DNA of 64,000 nucleotides, taken from contig JAJDVG010000029.1 in the NCBI GenBank assembly GCA_022826245.1, positions 1-64,000 of the forward strand, written 5' to 3'. The translations under genes were made by a program, and so were the position numbers. Below, in pieces: positions 57,306 to 64,000 of this stretch; position 1 is the first letter of the stretch, and each line of letters begins with the position of its first letter. Origin of the DNA: Gammaproteobacteria bacterium. Its GTDB lineage: Bacteria; Pseudomonadota; Gammaproteobacteria; Steroidobacterales; Rariloculaceae. A model generated the notes under the pieces. It searched no databases. It was not told the DNA's origin and saw only the letters and a list, made by a program, of their open reading frames with translations.

Positions 57306-58613
57306 ATGGCCACGGAGTGGATCGGCGCCATGAGCATCATTGCGATCGTTGCGCTCGTGCTCCTCAGAATCCCCGTTGCGATCGCGATGGGGCTCGTCGG
57401 CACGATCGGCTACGCGATCGTCGACGACTGGTCGGCCGCGCTCAACAGGCTCGGCAACACGCCGTTCGAACTCGCCGAGGGCTACTCGTTCTCGGTCGTG
57501 CCGCTGTTCCTGCTCATGGGCGCCGTGGCGGCCCGCTCCGGCATGAGCGGCGACCTGTTCCGGTCGGCCAACGCCCTGTTCGCCGGCCGCCGCGGCACCG
57601 TTGCGATGGCGGCCGTCGGCGCATGCGCGGGTTTCGGCGCGATCTGCGGTTCGAGCCTCGCGACGGCCGCAACCATGTCGCGCATCGCCATCCCCGAAAT
57701 GCGCAGGCTCGGCTACGACGAGCGTCTCGCGGCGGGCGCCGTCGCTTCGGGCGGCACGCTCGGCATACTCATTCCGCCGTCGGTCATCCTCATCGTCTAT
57801 GCAGTGATCGCCCAGGAATCCGTCGCGCTGCTCTTTGCGGCCGGACTCATACCCGGTCTCGTGCTGACGGCACTGCACGTCGTCGTGATCTGGGCGCTCG
57901 TCACACGGCGCCCGGAACTCGCTCCGGCATCGGACCGGCAACCGCGCTGGCGCGAGCGCCTGCGCGACATCGCGGCGATGTGGCAAATGCTCGTGCTGTT
58001 CGTGATCTCGGTCGGCGGTATCTACGTGGGCATCTTCAGTCCGACCGAAGCCGCGGCCGTCGGCTGCCTCGGCGCCATCGCGCTCGGATTTGCGACGCGG
58101 CGCATCGGCATCCGGGCGATCCGCGAATCGCTCGGCGAGACCGTGCGCACGACCGCGGTGCTGTTCTTCATCGTGATCATGGCGTTCATCTACGCGTACT
58201 TTCTCGTGCTGACGCGCCTGCCGCAGAGCCTCGTCGAGTTCGTCACGGCGCTCGGCTGGTCGCCGCTCGCCGTCATGCTGCTCGTCATCGCGTTCTATCT
58301 CGTGCTCGGCTGCTTTCTCGATGCGATCGGCATGATCCTGATCACGGTGCCGGTATTTCTGCCCATGGTCATGGGGCTCGGCTACGACCCGGTCTGGTTC
58401 GGGATCCTCGTCGTGCTCGTCGTCGAGATCGGGCTCATCACGCCGCCCGTCGGCATGAACCTCTTCGTGATCCGCGCCCAGCAGTCGGACATCTCGATCG
58501 CGACTCTGTACCGGGGCGTGTTGCCGTTCCTGTCCGCCGGCGCGATCCTGATCGCGCTGCTGCTCGCGTTTCCGGAACTCGCGCTCTGGCTGCCGCGGGT
58601 GTTTTACGGCTAG
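57306..58613 (+). CDS. TRAP transporter large permease (DctM family)
   Basis: 435 aa with about 12 membrane segments. The DctM pattern is clear: FLLMGAVAARSGM near 65-77, GFGAICGSSLATAATM near 107-122 and GGTLGILIPPS near 145-155. With dctP and dctQ it forms a complete sodium-driven TRAP importer. The ATG at 57306 follows TTGAC; the next gene begins 59 bp after the stop. Confidence 0.93.
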   Translation: MATEWIGAMSIIAIVALVLLRIPVAIAMGLVGTIGYAIVDDWSAALNRLGNTPFELAEGYSFSVVPLFLLMGAVAARSGMSGDLFRSANALFAGRRGTVAMAAVGACAGFGAICGSSLATAATMSRIAIPEMRRLGYDERLAAGAVASGGTLGILIPPSVILIVYAVIAQESVALLFAAGLIPGLVLTALHVVVIWALVTRRPELAPASDRQPRWRERLRDIAAMWQMLVLFVISVGGIYVGIFSPTEAAAVGCLGAIALGFATRRIGIRAIRESLGETVRTTAVLFFIVIMAFIYAYFLVLTRLPQSLVEFVTALGWSPLAVMLLVIAFYLVLGCFLDAIGMILITVPVFLPMVMGLGYDPVWFGILVVLVVEIGLITPPVGMNLFVIRAQQSDISIATLYRGVLPFLSAGAILIALLLAFPELALWLPRVFYG

Positions 58614-58672
58614 AAGGCGCTGTATCGGATAGACTGTTGCAGGCAAGCCGTCGGCCGACGAGGTCAAGGGAC

Positions 58673-59737
58673 ATGACGACAACTGTGTCTGACGTGCACG
58701 AAAGTCCGGCGCCGCAGCCGTTCCCGGAAGGGTGGTACTTCGTCGCGAGCCGCGAGGAACTGGCGAGCGGCAAACTCATTCACAAGACATGGCTCGGCCA
58801 GGAGATCGTCGCGTGGTCCGACGAACAGGGCCGTGTCTGCATGGCCGAGGCGTACTGCCCGCACCTGGGGTCCTCGCTCGCGCCCGAGGTTGGAACGCGG
58901 ATCTGCGCCGGACGGCTCGTGTGCCCGTTTCACGGCTTCGAGTACGACACCAGCGGTCAATGCGTCGCGACTCCGTACGCACCACCGCCACGCACGGCGC
59001 GTCTGAAGCTCTACGAAACCCGCGACTACCTGGGCATGATCTTCGGCTGGTGGGGGCTCGGCGGCCGGCCCGCGCAATGGCAGCTTCCCGAGGCGCCGGA
59101 ACGCGAGGACGGCTGGAGCGACATCCGCCTGAACACACTGCGGTTCCCCGGGCATCCTCAGGAGACGACCGAAAACTCCGTGGATCTGGCGCACCTCAGG
59201 TACGTGCACGGCTACGATAACGTGCACCGCACGGCCAGGCTCAAGATCGACGGCGCCTATCTGCGCAGTTGCTTCGATTTCATGGGCACGTTCCGTCTCG
59301 GCGGGGCAATCACGATGCCCTTCGACGTTGCCTCGATCACCCACGTCCACGGCCTGGGCTTCTCCCAGGTCGATTTCGAGGAACGCAGCATCGGCTACAG
59401 CGCGCGCCTCTGGGTGCTGTCGACGCCCGTCGACGGCACCTCGATCGATCTTGCGCTCGCCACGCATGTCGGCAATCTCGAGCGTCCCAAACGGCCCGTA
59501 TTGGGCCTGAAGTTCCTGCCGTTGCCTGTGCGCCTGAAGCTCATGAACCGGTTCACGCTCTGGAAAGCGACCAAATACGTCGAAGAGGACGTGGTCATCT
59601 GGAAGCGCAAGCGATACGTGAAACGGCCGCGGCTCAATCGTTCAGACGGGGAGATCGTCGCGTATCGCCGCTATTGCGAGCAGTTCTACGAGGATCGCGG
59701 CCGCCTCGACGATCGGCTGCTTGCCGGTCACGGCTGA
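58673..59737 (+). CDS. Rieske non-heme iron oxygenase, cholesterol-desaturase/KshA-like
   Basis: 354 aa. The Rieske [2Fe-2S] ligands are Cys62 and His64 (CPHLG) and Cys84 and His87 (CPFHG). The mononuclear iron site is in ENSVDLAHLRYVHG, with His174 and His179 (plus an Asp/Glu nearby). The layout and the lack of an aromatic-ring dioxygenase beta subunit resemble KshA and DAF-36/Neverland-type oxygenases that act on steroids or terpenoids. Its substrate is unknown; position after the TRAP genes suggests an aromatic or steroid-like acid. No reductase gene is adjacent. Confidence 0.85.
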   Translation: MTTTVSDVHESPAPQPFPEGWYFVASREELASGKLIHKTWLGQEIVAWSDEQGRVCMAEAYCPHLGSSLAPEVGTRICAGRLVCPFHGFEYDTSGQCVATPYAPPPRTARLKLYETRDYLGMIFGWWGLGGRPAQWQLPEAPEREDGWSDIRLNTLRFPGHPQETTENSVDLAHLRYVHGYDNVHRTARLKIDGAYLRSCFDFMGTFRLGGAITMPFDVASITHVHGLGFSQVDFEERSIGYSARLWVLSTPVDGTSIDLALATHVGNLERPKRPVLGLKFLPLPVRLKLMNRFTLWKATKYVEEDVVIWKRKRYVKRPRLNRSDGEIVAYRRYCEQFYEDRGRLDDRLLAGHG

Positions 59738-59759
59738 GGTCCGCAGCCCGGAGCCCGAC

Positions 59760-59790
59760 TTGCCGTTCGGAGCATCGGCGTGTATAGAAT
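59760..59790 (+). promoter_or_regulatory. Candidate promoter of the RND efflux operon
   Basis: TTGCCG at 59760-59765, a 17-bp spacer and TATAGAAT at 59783-59790. It lies about 80 nt before the outer-membrane factor start and just after the Rieske stop. The same element pair occurs before the sulfite-reductase operon (44000-44030), which supports it as a sigma-70-type promoter of this organism. Confidence 0.5.
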
Positions 59791-59871
59791 GCCACTGGAG
59801 CATCGGCCGTCAGGCCGCGTGACTGCTTGGGAAATCGCGCTCTGAGCGACCCCTCCAACCGCGTACAGCCT

Positions 59872-61482
59872 ATGGTGGAAGACAAGTTGAGCGTCGATCC
59901 CGGCCGCTCGGCGTCGAGCACGACGCGAGGCGAGGCCCCGGCATGGCGATCCCTGCTCGCGGCGATCGCGACCGCCTCGCTCATGGCCGCGTGTTCGCTC
60001 GTCCCCGCCGTCCCGGAACCGGAGCCCGTCGCAGCCATCGCCGCCGAACTTGCCGACGACCTCGACGGCGGATCCGCGAGCGGCCGGATCGAACGGGACC
60101 GGTGGTGGGAAGCCTTCAACGACCCGGCGCTCGACCGCGTCGTCGAGGCCGTTCTCGAATCGAGCTTCGACCTGGCCCAGGCCGTCGCCCGCGTCGAACA
60201 GGCCAGGGTGCAGGCGCGCATCGCCGCCGGGGCCCGATTGCCTTCGGTGTCGGCGTCGCTGGCGGATAACACCTACGACGTGCCCGCCAACGCGAGCCTC
60301 GGCGCACAGTTGGATGAACTCGGCATCGGCGCGGACACCTTCGACGCCTTCAACCTGACCTTCCCGGAGCGGCTCGAGCTGACCACGTACACGCTCGGCG
60401 CGAACTTCTCCTACGAACTCGATTTCTGGGGCCGCGACCGCAACGACGCGCGCGCCGCCCAGGCTCAACGGCTCGCGGCGGAAGAGGACTTCCGGGCCGC
60501 CAGGATCGGCGTGCTCGCCGAGACGGTCGGCACCTATCTGGAAGTCGTCGACCTCAGGTCCCAGCAGGATCTGACCGCCGAGACGGTCGGGATTCTCGAG
60601 GAGATGGAAGCACTCGATACGGTCCGCTACGAGCGCGGCCTGATCGACATCCGCGAGCTCTACGGGACGCGGCGCCAGCTCATCGATGCGCAGACCCGCC
60701 TGCCGCGCATCGAAGGCCGCCTGGCGGACGCCGAGGGGCGGCTCCGGGTCCTGCTCGGCGGCTACAACGAAGATCTCGACGACATCGTGCCCGACGCGCT
60801 CGCGCCATCGGGGCCGCTCGATCCCGTCCCGGCGGGCGTGCCTGCCGACCTGCTCATGCAGCGGCCCGATGTCGGCGCGGCACGCGAACGGCTCGAGGCA
60901 GCGCGTTACGCCGTCGGGGCGCGCCGCGCCGACCTGCTGCCGTCGCTGTCCATCTCCGGTTCCATTGGCGGGATGAGCACGGAATCGGGCGACTGGTTCG
61001 ATGTGGATCAATGGTTCCGCAACCTGACCGTGAATCTGCTCGGTCCGGTGTTCGAGCGCGGACGCCTGCGCGGCAACCTCGCGCTTGCCGAAGCGCGGCT
61101 CGAGGAAGCCACGGCAGCGTATGGCCGAACGGTCGTGACCGCGGTCAACGAAGTCCAGGCCACGTTGACCGGACTCGCCACGAGCGAACTTGCGGTCGCG
61201 CGCCTGACCACCGTCACCGGGGAAGCGGCGGCGGAGGCGGCGCTGCAGGAGCGGCGCTATGTTTCGGGCGTCGGCGACTACGCGACCTTCCTCGCTGCCG
61301 CGCAGAACCACCTCGCGCTCAGGTCCGCGCTCGCCGCCGGGCGGCGCGACCTCGGCTACGCCCGGCTTGCCCTGCACCGCGCCCTCGGCGGCGCCTGGAC
61401 CGAGCCCGGACAGGCTGCGTTCGAGACACCGGACACTGAGGCCGACTCCGGGGCCCGCCTTGTTTCGGTCTTCAGCGAGTAA
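59872..61482 (+). CDS. RND efflux outer-membrane factor lipoprotein (NodT/OprM family)
   Basis: 536 aa. A lipobox (LMAAC) lies near residue 41 after a long N-region. The TolC-like repeats carry WWEAFNDPALD, FSYELDFWGRDRNDARAAQ and the second-half MQRPDVGAARERLEAAR. It forms the outer-membrane channel of a tripartite pump. Start is uncertain: TTG at 59827 would add 15 residues; the ATG at 59872 is chosen. It lies 6 bp before the membrane fusion gene. Confidence 0.88.
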   Translation: MVEDKLSVDPGRSASSTTRGEAPAWRSLLAAIATASLMAACSLVPAVPEPEPVAAIAAELADDLDGGSASGRIERDRWWEAFNDPALDRVVEAVLESSFDLAQAVARVEQARVQARIAAGARLPSVSASLADNTYDVPANASLGAQLDELGIGADTFDAFNLTFPERLELTTYTLGANFSYELDFWGRDRNDARAAQAQRLAAEEDFRAARIGVLAETVGTYLEVVDLRSQQDLTAETVGILEEMEALDTVRYERGLIDIRELYGTRRQLIDAQTRLPRIEGRLADAEGRLRVLLGGYNEDLDDIVPDALAPSGPLDPVPAGVPADLLMQRPDVGAARERLEAARYAVGARRADLLPSLSISGSIGGMSTESGDWFDVDQWFRNLTVNLLGPVFERGRLRGNLALAEARLEEATAAYGRTVVTAVNEVQATLTGLATSELAVARLTTVTGEAAAEAALQERRYVSGVGDYATFLAAAQNHLALRSALAAGRRDLGYARLALHRALGGAWTEPGQAAFETPDTEADSGARLVSVFSE

Positions 61483-61488
61483 CCCACG

Positions 61489-62703
61489 ATGCGCCGATTC
61501 TTCAATCTCCTGCTGGCGCTTGCGATCGTCGCCGGCTCCGTCCTGCTGGCCGTGTTCCTGATCTCGCTGGCGCCGGAACCGGAGCAACGCGAACTGCCGT
61601 CGCCGCTCCCGTTCGTAACGACGGCCCCGGTGTTCGCCGGTTCCGGATCGATTCCGGTTTTCGGCGCGGGAACCGTCCGGCCGAGCGCCGAAGTCGATAT
61701 CGCCCCGCAGGTCGGCGGCCGCGTGGTCTGGGTGGACCCGGCGCTTCGCAGCGGCGGGCGCATCGAGGCCGGCCAGACGATGTTCCGCATCGAGGAAGCC
61801 GACTACGTCAACCGCCTCAGGGAAGCCGAGGCCGCGCTCGCGGACCGCCGCGTGGCGATGCTCGAGGCCGAGGAGGAAGCGGCGATCGCGCGGGACGAAC
61901 TCGAGCGCTATACCGAACGCCAGGGGGATTCCGCGCTTGACGTCGAAGCGAGCCCGCTTGCGCTGCGCGAACCGCAACTCGCCGCTGCCCGCGCGGCGCT
62001 CGAACGCGAGGAGGCGCGAGTCGCGGACGCGAATCTGGCGCTTTCGCGCACCCGCGTCGACGCACCCTTCAACGGCTTCGTGCGCGACGAGTCGGTGGAC
62101 GTGGGCCAATTCGTCGCGCCGGGCCAGTCGCTGGGCCGCCTGTTCGCAGCCGACGAGGTCGAGGTTGTCGTACCGCTCGCCGACGCCAACGCGGCGCTGA
62201 TCCCGGATCTCTGGGCGCTTGGCGCTGGCAACGACGAGCAGGCGGTGGCCGCCCGCGTGATCGCGCAGTACGGCGCCAGCCGCTACGCCTGGGACGGTTA
62301 CGTGGACCGGGCCGACGCATCCGTCGATGAACAGACGCGAACCATCGATGTGATCGTGCGCGTGCCCGAGCCCTTCACGGCCGGCGCCCCCACGGGCGCC
62401 GCCGATGCGCCCGGCGGCGGACCGCCGTTGCTCGTCGGCAAGTTCGTGGACGTGGAAATCGAGGGGCTGGCACCGGAACGCTACTTCCGCGTCCGGCGCG
62501 CGGCGCTGCGACCCGGCAACGAGGTCTGGGCCATCGGCGCAGGCGGGGCCGTGACCATCGTCCCGGTCCGCGCGCTGCAGCGCGGCGACGACGAGGTCTA
62601 CGTCACGGGCAACCTCGAGGACGGCCAGGCGGTGATAACCGGCGGCATCCAGTTCGCCACCGACGGCATGCGCGTGCGCACGGGCGAAGCCACGGGCCGA
62701 TGA
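61489..62703 (+). CDS. RND efflux membrane fusion protein (periplasmic adaptor)
   Basis: 404 aa with an N-terminal membrane anchor (about 6-28). The lipoyl-like halves are split: GRVVWVDPALRSGGRIEAGQ (shortened, about 77-95) and TRVDAPFNGFVRDESVDVGQ (shortened, about 190-208), separated by a coiled-coil hairpin rich in Glu, Ala and Arg (about 108-185). It couples the inner-membrane pump to the outer-membrane channel. Confidence 0.9.
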   Translation: MRRFFNLLLALAIVAGSVLLAVFLISLAPEPEQRELPSPLPFVTTAPVFAGSGSIPVFGAGTVRPSAEVDIAPQVGGRVVWVDPALRSGGRIEAGQTMFRIEEADYVNRLREAEAALADRRVAMLEAEEEAAIARDELERYTERQGDSALDVEASPLALREPQLAAARAALEREEARVADANLALSRTRVDAPFNGFVRDESVDVGQFVAPGQSLGRLFAADEVEVVVPLADANAALIPDLWALGAGNDEQAVAARVIAQYGASRYAWDGYVDRADASVDEQTRTIDVIVRVPEPFTAGAPTGAADAPGGGPPLLVGKFVDVEIEGLAPERYFRVRRAALRPGNEVWAIGAGGAVTIVPVRALQRGDDEVYVTGNLEDGQAVITGGIQFATDGMRVRTGEATGR

Positions 62704-62710
62704 CCCGGCA

Positions 62711-64000
62711 ATGAGCCCCAACGACAGCCATTCCGGCGAACCCGGCGGCCCGATCGCCTACATGGCGGGCAACAGCGTTGCCGCCAATCTGCTCATGTTC
62801 GCCCTGCTTGCCGCCGGCGTCGTTTCGCTGACGGGCCTCGAACGCGAAGCGTGGCCGTCGGTGCCCTTCAACCATATCGAAGTCTCCGTGCCCTATCCCG
62901 GGGCCACGCCGGAAGAGGTGGAGGAGTCGATCGTCGTCAAGATCGAGGAGCAGGTCAGTTCGCTGACCGACGTCATCGCGGTCAAGTCCGTTGCCGCCCC
63001 GGGCATCGCTTCGGTACGGGTCGAAGTGGAATCGGGCACGGACATCGGCGCCCGGATCGATGACATCGAATCGGCCGTAGCGCGTATCCAGACTTTCCCC
63101 GCCGGCGCCGAGCGCGCCGAGATCAGGGAAATGACCAACAACCAGAGCGTCATCCGCCTGGTCGTCTACGGCGACATTTCGGAACGATCGCTCAAGGAAC
63201 TGGCGTATCAGATCGAGGACGAACTCGCGTCGCTGCCCGCCGTGTCGCTCGTGGAAACCAGCGGTGTGCGCCAATACGAAATCTCGATCGAAATCCCCTC
63301 GTACCGCCTGCGCGCCTTCGGGCTGACGCTTGCCGACATCGCCGCTGCCGTGCGCCGCGGTTCGCTGGACCTGTCCGCGGGCAGTATCGATACGCGCGAC
63401 TCCCAGGTGCGCGTGCGCACGCTCGGGCAGAGCTACGATCAGCAGGATTTCGAGGACATCGTGGTACTCAGCCGCAGCGACGGCACGGTGGTGCGGCTCG
63501 GCGAAATCGCCGAGGTACGCGACGAGTTTCAGGACATCGACCTGATCGTCCGCCACCAGAACCAGCCCGCCGTCTTCGTCGAGGTTTCCCGGGCCGAAGG
63601 CGAACAGGTCATGGAAGTCGCCACGGCCGTGCACGAGCATCTCGCCGAGGCGATCATCCCGTCCCTGCCCGAGGGGGTCGGGGTGACGATCTGGAACGAC
63701 GATTCGCAGACCTACTCCGAGCGCGTCAATCTGCTGCTCAAGAACGGCGGACTGGGGCTGTTGCTCGTATTCGTGGCGCTTGCCCTGTTTCTGCAGATCC
63801 GGCTCGCGATCTGGGTCACGATCGGGCTCCTGGTCTCGTTCGTCGGCGTACTGTCGGTCATGCTGCTGCTCGACATCGCCATCAACACGATCTCGCTCTT
63901 CGTGTTCGTGCTCGCCATCGGCATCATCGTCGACGACGCCATCGTCGTCGCCGAACACATCCACCTCGAACGCATGCGCGGTACCCCCGGCGTCACCGCG
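62711..64000 (+). CDS. RND efflux inner-membrane pump, 5' part (cut by window end)
   Basis: The frame from the ATG at 62711 stays open for 430 codons to the window edge; full-length pumps have about 1000-1050 residues. The start (MSPNDSHSGEPGGPIAYMAG) precedes a first membrane segment and the VPYPGATPEEVEESI motif typical of AcrB/heavy-metal and hydrophobe RND pumps. VDDAIVVAEHI near residue 405-415 is the family's transmembrane-4 motif carrying the proton-relay Asp pair. It follows the adaptor gene by 7 bp. Confidence 0.93.
   Translation, partial: MSPNDSHSGEPGGPIAYMAGNSVAANLLMFALLAAGVVSLTGLEREAWPSVPFNHIEVSVPYPGATPEEVEESIVVKIEEQVSSLTDVIAVKSVAAPGIASVRVEVESGTDIGARIDDIESAVARIQTFPAGAERAEIREMTNNQSVIRLVVYGDISERSLKELAYQIEDELASLPAVSLVETSGVRQYEISIEIPSYRLRAFGLTLADIAAAVRRGSLDLSAGSIDTRDSQVRVRTLGQSYDQQDFEDIVVLSRSDGTVVRLGEIAEVRDEFQDIDLIVRHQNQPAVFVEVSRAEGEQVMEVATAVHEHLAEAIIPSLPEGVGVTIWNDDSQTYSERVNLLLKNGGLGLLLVFVALALFLQIRLAIWVTIGLLVSFVGVLSVMLLLDIAINTISLFVFVLAIGIIVDDAIVVAEHIHLERMRGTPGVTA

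Overview
The window is about 64 kb of GC-rich, gene-dense bacterial DNA. It looks like the chromosome of a Gram-negative proteobacterium, most likely an uncultured gammaproteobacterial lineage. That assignment is inference from TonB and RND outer-membrane systems, lipoboxes, an MltD-type murein hydrolase, a PA0069-type radical SAM protein and hopanoid genes. I see no rRNA, tRNA, CRISPR array, phage or classical insertion sequence. Nearly all intergenic gaps are under 300 bp.

Region 1 (107-11433) is an isoprenoid/hopanoid island. A divergent farnesyl diphosphate synthase gene faces a tightly overlapping operon: squalene synthase, HpnG-like phosphorylase, HpnA-like reductase, diphosphomevalonate decarboxylase, phosphomevalonate kinase, a fused HMG-CoA reductase-mevalonate kinase, type 1 IPP isomerase and HpnH. 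A convergent HMG-CoA synthase gene closes the island. Together these encode the route from acetoacetyl-CoA to squalene plus three side-chain steps of extended hopanoids. The thiolase and the squalene-hopene cyclase are not in the window. The reductase-kinase fusion is the most unusual single gene here.

Region 2 (11583-20545) runs in one direction: an orphan periplasmic binding protein, a membrane sensor without an output domain, an oxalate/formate-type MFS transporter, a beta-barrel porin, FdsG- and FdsB-like diaphorase subunits, an FMN-dependent 2-hydroxyacid dehydrogenase and FdhD. The order resembles an fdsGBACD formate dehydrogenase operon in which the flavoenzyme occupies the position of the molybdenum subunit FdsA.

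Region 3 (20780-29185) holds a valine-pyruvate-type aminotransferase, PabB, a Tat-exported unknown protein, a FolK-FolP fusion, a stand-alone AAA/DUF4143 ATPase with an AT-rich operator-like site, and glutathione-dependent formaldehyde dehydrogenase.

Region 4 (29298-43927) holds an eight-heme cytochrome/HEAT/TPR lipoprotein beside a TonB receptor, small membrane and thioesterase proteins, an exported metallo-beta-lactamase-fold hydrolase, a D-2-hydroxyacid dehydrogenase, an MFS protein, a FabD-like acyltransferase, bifunctional ATP sulfurylase/APS kinase, a radical SAM protein and a MacB-type permease.

Region 5 (44082-54072) holds a DUF2849-sulfite reductase-DUF934 operon, a TAXI binding protein, an MltD/LysM transglycosylase, a DUF985 cupin, an exported class II aldolase, a lectin-like secreted protein and an exported sulfite-oxidase-family molybdoenzyme. 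Region 6 (54385-64000) is an aromatic-catabolism operon (homogentisate dioxygenase overlapping a complete TRAP transporter, then a Rieske oxygenase) followed by an RND efflux operon cut by the window end.

A dispersed 110-bp palindromic repeat occurs four times, each copy just beyond the 3' end of a gene. Its arms differ between copies but still pair perfectly within each complete copy.
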